DNA of 37,810 nucleotides from Mesorhizobium sp. (GTDB lineage: Bacteria; Pseudomonadota; Alphaproteobacteria; Rhizobiales; Rhizobiaceae), in contig NZ_JANJTZ010000064.1 of assembly GCF_024710845.1 (NCBI RefSeq), forward strand, positions 1-37,810, in the 5' to 3' direction. Positions 24,491 through 33,475 of the stretch are shown here, piece by piece. The notes below the pieces were generated by a model, which did not search any database, was not told the DNA's origin, and was given only the letters and a program-made list of their open reading frames with translations. The position numbers and the translations under genes are program-made. Positions within the stretch are counted from its first letter, which is position 1. Every line of letters starts with the position of its first letter.

Positions 24491-26287
24491 CTAGCGCACT
24501 TTGACATTGGCAAGTTCCCGCCCGTCGGGACCCATGACATGGGTCGAGCAGGCAAGGCACGGATCGAAGCTGTGGATCGTCCGCAGAATCTCGACCGGCT
24601 CCTCCGGCCGCTCCACCTTGGTGTCCATCAGCGACGCTTCGAAGGCGCCGATATTGCCGGCATGGTCGCGCGGCGAGCCGTTCCAGGTGGTCGGCACGAC
24701 GCATTGGTAGTTTTCGATCCGACCGTTCTTGATGCGGATCCAATGACCCAGCGCCCCGCGCGGCGCTTCGGTGAAGCCGACCCCCTTGACTTCGGCGGGC
24801 CAGGACTTCGGATCCCATTTCTCGGTATTGGCCGTCGAGCTATCGCCGGCCTTGATGGTGGCGATCAGCTTGTCCATGAAGTAGACCTGTTTGCGGGCCG
24901 CCCACTGCGCTTCGAGCGCGCGCGCCGCGGTGCGGCCGAGCGTCGAGAACAGCGCGCCGAGCGGCACGCCGAGCGCCCTAAGCGTCGAGTCGACCTGTTC
25001 CTTGATCTCCTCGTGGCCCTGGACGTAGCCGACGACATAGCGGGCGAGCGGCCCGACCTCCATCGCATGGCCGCGCCAGCGCGGCGCCTTGATCCAGGAA
25101 TATTTCGCGCGCTCGTCTATTTCGCGGATATCGGTGCGCGTGCCCTTGGCGTTCGGCCCGAGCTGATAATTCGGCTCGGTGATGCCATCCCACGGATGAA
25201 GGCCCTTAGCCTCGTCGGGGTATTTGTACCAGGAGTGGGGCACGAACTCCTGGATCTGCTCGGGATCGCGTACGTCGACCGGCAGCACCTCTTTGAGATT
25301 GCCGTCGATGATAGCGCCCTGCGGCATCATCAGGTTGGCTGCCGAATAGTCGTTGGCTTTGTCAGGGATGTCGCCATAGGCAAGAATGCTCTTGCCCGAC
25401 AACCCGCCGCCATAGAGCCAGCCCTTGTAGAGATTGCCGATTGCGATGATGTCGGGGATGTAGACATTCTCGATGAAGGTGAGCGAGCGGTCGATCACGC
25501 CCCTCACATAGTTCAGCCGCTCCATGTTGATCGGTGCGCTGGCGGCCATTACGCCGTCCATGTTGATCGCGCAGGGCACGCCGCCGACCAGCCAGTTCGG
25601 GTGGGTATCCTTGCCGCCGAAGATCGTCCGCACCGTCATGATTTCCTTCTGGAAATCGAGCGCTTCTAAGTAGTGCGTGACCGCCATCAGATCGGCTTCG
25701 GGCGGCAGGATGTAGGCCGGGTTGGTCCAGTAGCCGTTCTTGAACGGGCCGAGCTGGCCGCTCTCGACGAATTTCTTCAGCCGATTCTGGATGTCGCGGA
25801 AATAGCCCGGCGACGACATCGGGTGACTGGGCGAAACCGCCTGCTGCAGCTCCGACGTCGCCTTCGGATCGGCACGCAGTGCATTGACCGGGTTGACCCA
25901 GTCGAGTGCGTGCAGGTGGTAGAAGTGCACCAGGTGATCATGCACCTGCAACGAAAGCTGCATGATGTTGCGGATCGAGTTGGCGTTTTCCGGGATCATA
26001 ATCCCCAGCGCATCCTCGACCGCGCGCACGGAGGTCAGCGCATGCGTTCCGGTACAGACGCCGCAGATGCGCTGGGTGAAGGCCCAGGCGTCGCGCGGGT
26101 CGCGCCCCTTGAGGATGACCTCGAGCCCGCGCCACATGGTGCCGGTCGAGACCGCGTTGCGGATAACATTGTTCTCATCGATGTTGACCTCACAGCGCAT
26201 ATGGCCCTCGATCCGGGTGACCGGATCGACGACGACGCGCTGGCCGGCGGTGTCGAGATTGAAGCCGTTCGGTGTCTGAATGCCCAT
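24491..26287 (-). CDS. hupL: HupL, uptake [NiFe] hydrogenase large subunit
   Basis: A 598-residue catalytic subunit of the membrane-bound H2-oxidising hydrogenase. NiFe ligands are in [11 protein letters not shown] (C75, C78) and [10 protein letters not shown] near the C-terminus. A tail of 15 residues ([15 protein letters not shown]) follows the last His and is removed by HupD. Gas-channel positions are Val77 and Leu125, the normal wide-channel pair. Close resemblance to group 1d enzymes is seen throughout ([28 protein letters not shown]). Start overlaps the hupS stop (TGATG); 13 bases separate it from hupE. Confidence 0.97.
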   Translation of the reverse strand: MGIQTPNGFNLDTAGQRVVVDPVTRIEGHMRCEVNIDENNVIRNAVSTGTMWRGLEVILKGRDPRDAWAFTQRICGVCTGTHALTSVRAVEDALGIMIPENANSIRNIMQLSLQVHDHLVHFYHLHALDWVNPVNALRADPKATSELQQAVSPSHPMSSPGYFRDIQNRLKKFVESGQLGPFKNGYWTNPAYILPPEADLMAVTHYLEALDFQKEIMTVRTIFGGKDTHPNWLVGGVPCAINMDGVMAASAPINMERLNYVRGVIDRSLTFIENVYIPDIIAIGNLYKGWLYGGGLSGKSILAYGDIPDKANDYSAANLMMPQGAIIDGNLKEVLPVDVRDPEQIQEFVPHSWYKYPDEAKGLHPWDGITEPNYQLGPNAKGTRTDIREIDERAKYSWIKAPRWRGHAMEVGPLARYVVGYVQGHEEIKEQVDSTLRALGVPLGALFSTLGRTAARALEAQWAARKQVYFMDKLIATIKAGDSSTANTEKWDPKSWPAEVKGVGFTEAPRGALGHWIRIKNGRIENYQCVVPTTWNGSPRDHAGNIGAFEASLMDTKVERPEEPVEILRTIHSFDPCLACSTHVMGPDGRELANVKVR

Positions 26288-27363
26288 CAGCTGTTCCCTC
26301 CCTTGTCGCGGATCCGCTTGACCACGCTCACCGCCGCATGCGCGGCCGCCGCGGCGCCGATGACGGCTGCGGCCGTTGCACCGATCTTGTCAGCGTCGGC
26401 CTCGACGCCAAAGCCCTGCACGGTGGTTAGGCGGTTATAGAAATCGCCCTTGTCCCAGAAACCATCCTCGGAGCAGCCGATGCAGGGGTGGCCGGCCTGG
26501 ATCGGGAAGGAGAGACCACCGTTCCAGCGCACCGTCGAGCAGGCATTGTAAGTGGTCGGACCCTTGCAGCCGACCTTGTACAGACAGTAGCCCCTGCGCG
26601 CGCCTTCGTCGTCGAAGGCCTCGACGAACTGGCCGGCGTCAAAATGCGGACGCCGGTAGCATTTGTCGTGGATGCGCTGGCTGTAGAACATCTTCGGCCG
26701 GCCCTGGCGGTCGAGCTCGGGGAATTTATCGAAGGTCAGGATGTAGGTGATGACCGCCGTCATCACTTCGGCGATCGGCGGGCAGCCGGGTACCTTGATG
26801 ATCGGCTTGTTGGGCAGGCCCGGAACCTTGTGGACGGGCGTGGCGCGCGTCGGGTTCGGCCGCGCCGCCTGGACGCAGCCCCATGAAGCGCAGGAACCCC
26901 AGGAGATGATCGCCTTGGCGTTCGAGGCCGCATATTTCAGCTGGTCGACGAATGGCTTGCCGCCGATGATGCAATACATTCCGTCTTCGTTGAGCGGCGG
27001 ATTGCCTTCGACGGCGAGGATGTAGTTGCCCTTGTACTGCTCGACGACCTCCTCAACGATCGCTTCGGCCTGATGGCCGGCGGCGGCCATGATCGTGTCG
27101 TCATAGTCGAGCGAGAGCATCGACAGCACGACGTCCTTGGCGAGCGGGTGGGCCGAGCGGATGAAGCTTTCAGAACAGCAGGTGCATTCGAGCCCATGCA
27201 GCCAGAGCACTGGAATGCGCGGCTTCGATTCCATCGCATAGGCGATCTTCGGGGCGAAAGCCGGCCCGAGGCCGAGCGAGGCGGCCGTCAAGCTGCAGAA
27301 TTTCAAGAAACTTCGGCGGGTTATCCCCTGCCGCCGCATGACCTCGTAGAATGTTTCTGTCAT
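26287..27363 (-). CDS. hupS: HupS, uptake [NiFe] hydrogenase small subunit, O2-tolerant type
   Basis: A 358-residue Fe-S subunit, exported by Tat: [12 protein letters not shown] is the twin-arginine motif and cleavage is expected after IAYA. Numbered from the mature end, cysteines 17, 19 and 20 (LECTCCSES) and 115 and 120 (GSCASWGC) are present, giving the six-Cys proximal [4Fe-3S] signature of O2-tolerant enzymes, with Cys149-type ligands further on. Medial and distal cluster motifs follow ([36 protein letters not shown]). A C-terminal hydrophobic helix anchors it in the membrane. The frame starts at a TTG (27378), but the ATG at 27363 after GGAGGAGGG is the real start. Confidence 0.97.
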   Translation of the reverse strand: MTETFYEVMRRQGITRRSFLKFCSLTAASLGLGPAFAPKIAYAMESKPRIPVLWLHGLECTCCSESFIRSAHPLAKDVVLSMLSLDYDDTIMAAAGHQAEAIVEEVVEQYKGNYILAVEGNPPLNEDGMYCIIGGKPFVDQLKYAASNAKAIISWGSCASWGCVQAARPNPTRATPVHKVPGLPNKPIIKVPGCPPIAEVMTAVITYILTFDKFPELDRQGRPKMFYSQRIHDKCYRRPHFDAGQFVEAFDDEGARRGYCLYKVGCKGPTTYNACSTVRWNGGLSFPIQAGHPCIGCSEDGFWDKGDFYNRLTTVQGFGVEADADKIGATAAAVIGAAAAAHAAVSVVKRIRDKGGNS

Positions 27364-27422
27364 CAGGCCCTCCTCCAAAGGCAGCGGCCTCGCGCAGTGC
27401 CGCCAACATGCGGAGAATGTGA

Positions 27423-27438
27423 AGCAAGTCCAGTGCCA
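27423..27438 (-). promoter_or_regulatory. Sigma-54 (-24/-12) promoter of hupSLEC
   Basis: On the minus strand TGGCACTGGACTTGCT matches TGGCACG-N4-TTGCW except for one base, with GG and GC correctly spaced. It ends 59 bases before the hupS ATG, so transcription should begin near 27412. An IHF-like site lies upstream at about -54. This fits control by HoxA, encoded at 11684-13171. Confidence 0.85.
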
Positions 27439-27771
27439 GGTTGTAATATGTCACGAATTCAAAGGTTTGATGTCTAATCTGTGGGGTCGATGGCAAAATT
27501 GGTTGGAATACGGCTGGCAAGCTATCTTACAAACTGCAAGGGACGCTTCCGACGCGAGGCGGACCATTCGCAGTTTCTCACCATGGATGGGATCGCCGTC
27601 TATGTCAGCGAGCAAGAAACAGCGGGATGAATTATTGAACCATTCATCGAGATTCAGACTGTTGCGGACGGCGCTACGCTATTGAGTGGGTCGGGAGAAT
27701 TTCAATCGGTCAGCCATGCAGATCGAGCGCGGTGTCGCGCACGGTCCAGGTGACAAAGGGCATGAGAGAAG
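27439..27771. other. hupS upstream regulatory region / gap to tRNA
   Basis: About 330 bp between the hupS promoter and the tRNA without a convincing gene. A small plus-strand frame (27419-27685) lacks domains and overlaps the promoter. It is AT-richer than its surroundings. The motif CTTACAA at 27526-27532, within a slightly longer shared context, also occurs upstream of hupD at 22983-22989 at a similar distance from the promoter, so this stretch may hold the HoxA enhancer. Confidence 0.4.
27460..27472 (-). promoter_or_regulatory. Candidate IHF binding site upstream of hupS
   Basis: CATCAAACCTTTG on the minus strand matches the IHF consensus WATCAA-N4-TTR at all fixed positions except the first. 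It is centred about 54 bases upstream of the predicted start, the usual place for DNA bending between a sigma-54 promoter and its enhancer. Confidence 0.5.
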
Positions 27772-27848
27772 TGGCGCGCCCGAAGAGATTCGAACTCCTG
27801 ACCCCCAGATTCGTAGTCTGGTGCTCTATCCAGCTGAGCTACGGGCGC
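27772..27848 (-). tRNA. tRNA-Arg (anticodon ACG)
   Basis: A 77-nt cloverleaf including an encoded CCA (27772-27774 on the complement). Acceptor arms GCGCCCG and CGGGCGC pair fully. The anticodon arm is CCAGA-CTACGAA-TCTGG, giving ACG, which is read as ICG after deamination. The T arm contains GTTCGAATC. Its 3' end points toward the hup cluster, the side where integrative elements usually insert. Confidence 0.96.
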
Positions 27849-27953
27849 GCTGGCAGCCTGCATGTCGCAAGCCGCAGTGTTCCAGCCTCTCGGCCGGAAG
27901 AGCCGCGTAACTAGCTGCTGGACAGGCGAATTGCAAGCGCGTCGAGCGAGAAA

Positions 27954-29438
27954 TTACGCCGGCCGGCGCAGCGCATGGCGGGCCTCCTCCAGCAGCACCG
28001 GCTGGTCCGGCACGGAGAGTGCGAAGACGGTGCGGCCGCCGGCGCTCTCGACCAGCTCCAGCGTGCCGCCATGCGCTTTGACCAGCTCGTGCGCGATGGC
28101 GAGGCCGAGGCCGGTGCCGCCGCTGCGCGCCGAGCCGCGGAAGGCGGCGAACAGGTTTTCCCGCGCCTTGTGCGGCAGGCCCGGACCCGTATCCATCACG
28201 ATGATGCGGCTGACCGAGCCCTGCCGCTCGGCCGAGATGGTCAGGCGGCGCACGACCGAACTGTCGGTGTCGCCGCTCATCGCCTGCACGGCGTTGCGGC
28301 AGAGATTGGAGAGCACGCGGAACATCTGCTCGGCGTCGGCATCCATTTCGAAAGCGTGATCGATCGCATTTTCGAACTCTATTCCCGCCGCCGGATCGAT
28401 GCCGAGCAGGCCTTCGACCTCCTCCACCAGCTGGCGCAGCCGCACCTTGCGGCGCGACGGCGGCGCCTCCTGCGCGCGGCCGTAGGAGAGCACGTTCTCG
28501 GTATAGGCAACCGCACGGTCGAGCGTGCGCACCAGCTTCGGCGCGAAGGCCTGGACGGAAGGATCCTTGACCATGCGCAGCCGGTCGGAAATGAGCTGCG
28601 CGGAGGCCAGGATGTTCCGCAGGTCGTGGTTGATCTTCGACACGGCGAGGCCGAGATTGACGAGATGGGCCTGCTCGGCCAGCGTACGCTGCAGCTGCGT
28701 CTGCACGCTGGCGAGTTCGCGCGCCGCCGCGCCCAGTTCGTCGGCGCGGTTGCCCGGATGGATGATGCGCGAGGGATCGTCCGGCGCCTCGGCGAAGCGC
28801 ACCATGGCGCCGCGCAGCGCGAGGACCGGCCTGATCATGATGTGGTTGATCGCGCCGAACACTAGTGCCGCCGTGATGAAGGAGATAATCAGCGAGAGCA
28901 GCGCGACATTGCGCGCATAGACGAGCATCGCCTTGCGCAGCCCCTGGTCAGGCATGATCAGCTCGAACTCCTTGTCGCTGTCGCCTACCTTGCCGAAGAC
29001 GCGCAGGGTGCGGTCGCCGCCATAGATCATCGTGTCGAGCGCGCCGGCGATCGCCCTGAACGGCCCGACCGCGGACGGCTCGATATGCTCGTCCACCTGA
29101 GGCGGCATCTCGGAGACGACGAGCAGGCGGGAATCGCCGCCGGAGCGGACCGCCACGGCCTTGGCGCCCAGCGCCTTCAGCACGTCGTCCTGGACGTTGC
29201 GCGGCAGCGCCACGCTGTCGGTGCCGATGAGCAGGACCGTGGTCGCCGCGGCGGTGTTCAGCCGCTCCTCCAGCCACCGCAGGCGGAAGTTCGCGACCGA
29301 GGGGATGAAGATCAGGACCTCGGCGACGAGGACGGAGATGACCGTCAGGATGAGCATTTTCGTCGACAGCCGCTTCACCCAGGGGATGCGGGCGTAGGAC
29401 GGTGGGAGCGCACGGCTCTCGATCAACTTGTCAGGCAT
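27954..29438 (-). CDS. Membrane sensor histidine kinase (orphan)
   Basis: About 494 residues. A first membrane span (MLILTVISVLVAEVLIFIP, about 27-45 from the chosen start) and a second near 180-200 (VALLSLIISFITAALVFGA) flank a periplasmic domain of about 130 residues. A HAMP-like linker follows, then a divergent dimerisation helix with NLGLAVSKINHDLRNILASA (His in NHDLRN) and an ATPase domain (NLCRNAVQAMSG, DTGPGLP, GGTGLGLAIAHELVKAHGG). The ATG at 29438, eight bases after GGGGA, is preferred over 29468. No response regulator is adjacent, so its partner and signal are unknown. It ends about 105 bp before the tRNA. Confidence 0.88.
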   Translation of the reverse strand: MPDKLIESRALPPSYARIPWVKRLSTKMLILTVISVLVAEVLIFIPSVANFRLRWLEERLNTAAATTVLLIGTDSVALPRNVQDDVLKALGAKAVAVRSGGDSRLLVVSEMPPQVDEHIEPSAVGPFRAIAGALDTMIYGGDRTLRVFGKVGDSDKEFELIMPDQGLRKAMLVYARNVALLSLIISFITAALVFGAINHIMIRPVLALRGAMVRFAEAPDDPSRIIHPGNRADELGAAARELASVQTQLQRTLAEQAHLVNLGLAVSKINHDLRNILASAQLISDRLRMVKDPSVQAFAPKLVRTLDRAVAYTENVLSYGRAQEAPPSRRKVRLRQLVEEVEGLLGIDPAAGIEFENAIDHAFEMDADAEQMFRVLSNLCRNAVQAMSGDTDSSVVRRLTISAERQGSVSRIIVMDTGPGLPHKARENLFAAFRGSARSGGTGLGLAIAHELVKAHGGTLELVESAGGRTVFALSVPDQPVLLEEARHALRRPA

Positions 29439-29502
29439 GCCATCGATCCCCGCCGCGTCTGCGGCCACGCGGCGCCGGCACAGGCCGCACGCCGGGTGCC
29501 CC

Positions 29503-30930
29503 TCAGCCGAAGATGCGCAGGAAACGGATCAGCGCGCGAACCACCGGCTTTCGGGTCACACCGGCAAAATAGGTGATTGCGGCGCGTTTGCCAATTTCGC
29601 TCATCGTGGGATAGGGCGGCAGCCATGACGCCAGGTCCTTCACGCCCATGCCCCTGGCGATGGCGAGGCCATAGAGGCCGATCATTTCGCCGGCATTGGC
29701 GCCGACGATCGAGGCGCCGAGGATCCTGCCTTTGGAGCTCGCGATCAGCTTGACGAGACCCGCTGTCTCGCGCTCGGTCTGGGCGCGGTCGTTCTCCGAC
29801 AGCGGCCAGCGCAGGATTCGCACACCCTTGTGCACCTTGAGTGCCTCCTCTTCGCTCATGCCGACATTGGCGAGTTCCGGATCCGTATAGGTGACGCGCG
29901 GAATGATCGACGGGTCGACGCGGGCCGACAGCCGGAACAGCAGCGGCCGCAGCACGAGGCTCGCATGGTAGCCGGCGACATGGGTGAACTGCGGGCCGCC
30001 CGCCACGTCGCCGATGGCGTAGACGCGGCGATTGGTCGTGCGCAGCCGGTCGTTCACCCTGACGCCCTTGGCGGAGAAGGAGACACGCGCGGCGGCGAGA
30101 TCGAGGCCTTCGACGTTCGGCGCGCGGCCGGTCGCGACCAGCAGGTGGGTGCCGTCGACGGTCGCCGGACCGCCCTCCGTCTCGACATGCAAGCGCACGC
30201 CGGTCTTGCCGCGCCGCTCGACGCTTGCGACCTTGGCCCCTTCGTGGATGACGACGCCATCCTCGCGCAGCGCCCGTAGCGCGAAGGCGGCCATCTCGGC
30301 ATCCTCCCTGCCAAGCGCGCGTCCGCCCTCGAGAATTGTCACGTCGCTGCCGAGCCGGCGATGCGCCTGGGCCAGCTCGACGCCGATCGGGCCGCCGCCG
30401 ACGATGATCAGGTGTCCGGGCTTGCGGGTGAGGTCGAAGATCGTTTCGTTGGTCAGCACGTCGACGCCGTCGATGCCCGGGATCGCGGGGATGACCGGCC
30501 GGGACCCCGTGGCGACGACGAAGCGGCGGGCGCGGATTTCGACATCGCCCGCGACCAGCGTCCGCCGATCCTTGAACCTGGCCTCTGCCTGGATCACGCG
30601 CACGCCGAGCGCGGTGAAGCGCTCGACCGAATCGTTGGGCGCGATCGCCGCGATCACGTCGCGGACGTGGGCGTTTACCTTGCGGAAATCGATGTCCGGC
30701 TCGACCGAGGCGATGCCGAACTTCGCCGCATCGCGCATCGCATGCGCGCGCTTGCCGGCGGCGATCAGCGCCTTGGACGGCACGCAGCCATAGTTCAGGC
30801 AGTCGCCGCCCATCCTGCCCTTCTCGACCAGCACGACGGGCACGCCGAACGTGGCGGCCGCCGCCGCCACCGACAGTCCGGCCGAGCCGGCGCCGATGAC
30901 GCAGATGTCCGGCGTCAGGAGCTTCGCCAT
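29503..30930 (-). CDS. FAD-dependent pyridine-nucleotide disulfide oxidoreductase (mercuric-reductase/Lpd-like)
   Basis: A 475-residue class I flavoprotein. It has the FAD site CVIGAGSAGLSVAAAAATFG, the redox-active disulfide GGDCLNYGCVPSKAL, the NAD(P) site LIIVGGGPIGVELAQAHRRL, the second FAD motif VYAIGDVAGG and a dimerisation domain. The C-terminal PPYPTMSEIGKRAAITYF has Tyr-Pro where true lipoamide dehydrogenases have the catalytic His-Pro, so it is not an E3 subunit. No N-terminal metal-binding domain or C-terminal Cys pair for mercury is present. It lies 58 bases after the TVP38/TMEM64 gene on the same strand, a frequent pairing of unknown purpose. Confidence 0.9.
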   Translation of the reverse strand: MAKLLTPDICVIGAGSAGLSVAAAAATFGVPVVLVEKGRMGGDCLNYGCVPSKALIAAGKRAHAMRDAAKFGIASVEPDIDFRKVNAHVRDVIAAIAPNDSVERFTALGVRVIQAEARFKDRRTLVAGDVEIRARRFVVATGSRPVIPAIPGIDGVDVLTNETIFDLTRKPGHLIIVGGGPIGVELAQAHRRLGSDVTILEGGRALGREDAEMAAFALRALREDGVVIHEGAKVASVERRGKTGVRLHVETEGGPATVDGTHLLVATGRAPNVEGLDLAAARVSFSAKGVRVNDRLRTTNRRVYAIGDVAGGPQFTHVAGYHASLVLRPLLFRLSARVDPSIIPRVTYTDPELANVGMSEEEALKVHKGVRILRWPLSENDRAQTERETAGLVKLIASSKGRILGASIVGANAGEMIGLYGLAIARGMGVKDLASWLPPYPTMSEIGKRAAITYFAGVTRKPVVRALIRFLRIFG

Positions 30931-30988
30931 CAGTTTGCTTTCCTCGAAAGCCCGGATCGGGATCCGGTATCGCGCCGCGGAGATCGTT

Positions 30989-31732
30989 TCACGCAGCCCT
31001 CCGCCGCCGCAGTTTCCTTACGACGGTCGGGATCAGCGCGACAAGCGCGAGCAGGGCGAAGGCGATGACGATCTTGGGGGTGACGAGGTCGTGCACCGAC
31101 GGCTCGCGTCCCGTCTGCCGCGCGGCCACAAGCACGCTGTCCACTCCTTCGCCGAGATAAGCGTAAGCGAAGGTGGCGGGCAGGATGCCCAGGAAGGTCG
31201 CGGCGACATAGGTGCGCAGGCCGACATTGAACAGCGCCGGGGCGATGTTGACAACGAAGAAGGGAAAGACCGGCGCCAGCCGCAGGACGAGCAGGAAGCC
31301 GAAGGCGTTTTCCTCGAAGCCGTCAGCGAGCTTCGCCGCCTTGCCGCCGACCTTGTCGCGCAGGAAATCGCCGAAGGCCGACCGCGCGGCGATGAACAGG
31401 AGCGTTGCCCCGATGGTGGCCGCAAAGGCCACGACCGTGCCGCCGACCAGCCAGCCGAACAGGAACCCGCCGAAGATCGTCAGGATCGAGGCCGCGGGAA
31501 AGGAAAACGCCACCGCGAGCACATAGACCGAGGCGAAAAAGACAAGCGACAGGAAATGGTTCTGCGCGACATAGGCCTTGAGCGTGTCCCTGCTCTCGGC
31601 GAGATACGACAGCGAGAGATAACGGTGCCAGCCCATCGCGTAGCCGAAGGCCAGGCCCGCGAGCACGAGGCCGATCGGCAAGAACCGCCAGGCGCTGGCG
31701 CGCCGCTTGGCGATCCGGGTCTCCTGCCCCAT
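30989..31732 (-). CDS. TVP38/TMEM64 (VTT-domain) membrane protein
   Basis: A 247-residue DedA-superfamily membrane protein with about five to six spans. The VTT core is visible as FSFPAASILTIFGGFLFGW, then LLVLRLAPVFPFFVVNIAPA and a C-terminal span before a basic tail KLRRRRAA. The fold is that of lipid scramblase/transporter relatives; its substrate is unknown. The start is uncertain: GAGG five bases before the ATG at 31732 is best, while 31747 and 31867 are in frame. It is probably co-transcribed with the oxidoreductase that follows. A decayed homologous fragment is found at 5049-5196. Confidence 0.88.
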   Translation of the reverse strand: MGQETRIAKRRASAWRFLPIGLVLAGLAFGYAMGWHRYLSLSYLAESRDTLKAYVAQNHFLSLVFFASVYVLAVAFSFPAASILTIFGGFLFGWLVGGTVVAFAATIGATLLFIAARSAFGDFLRDKVGGKAAKLADGFEENAFGFLLVLRLAPVFPFFVVNIAPALFNVGLRTYVAATFLGILPATFAYAYLGEGVDSVLVAARQTGREPSVHDLVTPKIVIAFALLALVALIPTVVRKLRRRRAA

Positions 31733-32081
31733 CGCGTCCTCGCCCATCCCTTCGTTCCCCGGGCGCAACCCATAGCGCGTCGCGGTCCGATTGGATGCCC
31801 CTTCGTCGCGCGGAACGGAGGTTTTCGTCCGGGCAGATGCCGGACCGGGCTGGTTGGGGCGGGTCATGGGGTAGCAGTTGACGCAGAGCGGCCCAACTAA
31901 CAAGCATCTCGCGGAAGCCTCACCATGTGTTGAGAATGGCCGCGCGGCACCGTCACCGCTTCGTGACGGATCAGAATGGCTTCTCCAGGTTCCTGGCCCG
32001 CCGTTTTTCCCCCGCAGGAGCGGTTTCCTCGAACGGCATCTGGCTCTAGTGTCGCGCGCGAGATTCGAAAGGCTTTTCCCG
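31733..32081. other. Divergent intergenic region
   Basis: About 350 bp between the TVP38/TMEM64 and M20 dipeptidase genes, transcribed away from each other. It may contain both promoters, and up to 135 bp could be coding if TVP38 starts at 31867. No operator or RNA structure was recognised. Confidence 0.4.
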
Positions 32082-33467
32082 ATGACTTCTCTTGCCCCCG
32101 TACTCGACGCGCTCGACGCCGGTCTCGACGCCAGCGTTGCCCGTCTCGCCAACCTCGTCCGCATCCCGTCCATCTCCACCGACCCTGCCTATGCGGCCGA
32201 GTGCCGCCGCGCAGCCGAGTGGCTGGTCGCGGACCTGAAGACGATCGGCTTTGCCGCGAGCCTGCGCAACACCCCAGGCCATCCGATGGTCGTCGCCCAT
32301 CATGACGGCCCGGCGGGTTCCCCGCACGTCCTGTTCTACGGCCATTACGACGTGCAGCCGGTCGACCCGCTCGAGCTGTGGCACGACGATCCGTTCGACA
32401 TGAAGGTCAAGGAGATCGAACCGGGCCGTAAAATCCTCACCGGCCGCGGCACCGCCGACGACAAAGGCCAGCTGATGACCTTCGTCGAGGCATGCCGCGC
32501 CTACAAGCAGGTCAACGGCGCCCTGCCCTGCAGCGTCTCGATCCTGTTCGAGGGCGAGGAAGAGTCGGGCTCGCCGTCGCTCAAGCCCTTCCTCGAGGCG
32601 AACGCGAAGGAACTGAAGGCCGACTTCGCGCTGGTCTGCGACACCGGCATGTGGGACCGCGATACGCCGGCGATTTCGACCGCACTGCGCGGCCTCGTCG
32701 GCGAGGAGATAACCGTCAAGGCGGCAAACCGAGATCTCCACTCGGGCAGCTACGGCGGGGCTGCGGCCAATCCGATCCGCATCCTGGCCAAGGTGCTTGC
32801 CGCCATCCACGACGACGACAACCGTATCACCATCCCCGGCTTCTACGACGGGGTGGAGGAGACCCCGTCGCAGATCCTGGCGCAGTGGGAGAGTCTCGGC
32901 CTCACGGCGGAAGAGTTTCTCGGCGACATCGGCCTGTCGATCCCGTCCGGCGAGAAGGGCCGTTCCGTGCTCGAACTGGTCTGGGCGCGTCCGACGGCGG
33001 AATTCAACGGCATCTATGGCGGCTACACGGGCAAGGGCTTCAAGACGGTAATCGCGGCGGAGGCCTCGGCGAAGGTCTCCTTCCGCCTCGTCCACAAGCA
33101 GGATCCGCTCAAGATCCGCGACGCGTTCCGCGATTTCGTGCGCGCCCGCATTCCGGCCGACTGTTCGGTCGAGTTCCACGGCCACGGCGGCTCGCCCGCG
33201 ATCCAGCTCTCCTACGACTCGCCCTTCCTGTCCAAGGCCAAGGACGCGCTGTCGGACGAATGGCCGAAGCCGGCGGTGATGATCGCGATGGGCGGCTCGA
33301 TCCCGATCGTCGGCGACTTCCAGACCTATCTCGGGATGGAATCGCTGCTCGTCGGCTACGGGCTCGACGACGACCGCATCCATTCGCCCAACGAGAAATA
33401 TGAGCTGTCCTCGTTCCACAAGGGACAGCGCTCCTGGGCGCGCATTCTCGACGCGCTCTCACGCTAG
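32082..33467 (+). CDS. M20-family metallodipeptidase
   Basis: A 461-residue dipeptidase of the M20 family (CNDP/PepV-like). Zinc-site motifs: FYGHYDVQPVDP (His, Asp), GRGTADDKGQL (bridging Asp), FEGEEESGSPSL (catalytic Glu pair), VCDTGMWD (Asp) and HSPNEKYELS (His) near the end. A dimerisation lid lies in the middle (NRDLHSGSYGGAAANP). It hydrolyses dipeptides or related amides in the cytosol. The frame opens at 31878, but the ATG at 32082 with AAAGG nine bases upstream fits homologs. An RNase D-like gene follows after 8 bases, probably in one operon. Confidence 0.92.
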   Translation: MTSLAPVLDALDAGLDASVARLANLVRIPSISTDPAYAAECRRAAEWLVADLKTIGFAASLRNTPGHPMVVAHHDGPAGSPHVLFYGHYDVQPVDPLELWHDDPFDMKVKEIEPGRKILTGRGTADDKGQLMTFVEACRAYKQVNGALPCSVSILFEGEEESGSPSLKPFLEANAKELKADFALVCDTGMWDRDTPAISTALRGLVGEEITVKAANRDLHSGSYGGAAANPIRILAKVLAAIHDDDNRITIPGFYDGVEETPSQILAQWESLGLTAEEFLGDIGLSIPSGEKGRSVLELVWARPTAEFNGIYGGYTGKGFKTVIAAEASAKVSFRLVHKQDPLKIRDAFRDFVRARIPADCSVEFHGHGGSPAIQLSYDSPFLSKAKDALSDEWPKPAVMIAMGGSIPIVGDFQTYLGMESLLVGYGLDDDRIHSPNEKYELSSFHKGQRSWARILDALSR

Positions 33468-33475
33468 GACACAAG

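Noticed and set aside
24122-25669. Long plus-strand open frame (515 codons) opposite hupL and hupE
   Set aside because: Antisense shadow of two certain genes, with low-complexity Arg/Pro/Ala sequence at the N-terminus and no motif.
27419-27685. Small plus-strand open frame between hupS and the tRNA
   Set aside because: It overlaps the hupS sigma-54 promoter, has no ribosome binding site and matches no family I recognise.
29503-30930. Calling the flavoprotein mercuric reductase or lipoamide dehydrogenase
   Set aside because: It lacks the mercury-binding C-terminal Cys pair and metal-binding domain of MerA, and has Tyr-Pro in place of the catalytic His-Pro of Lpd.
32046-33419. Long minus-strand frame opposite the M20 dipeptidase
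   Set aside because: The plus strand carries all five zinc-site motifs; the opposite frame is rich in Arg and Val without recognisable domains.
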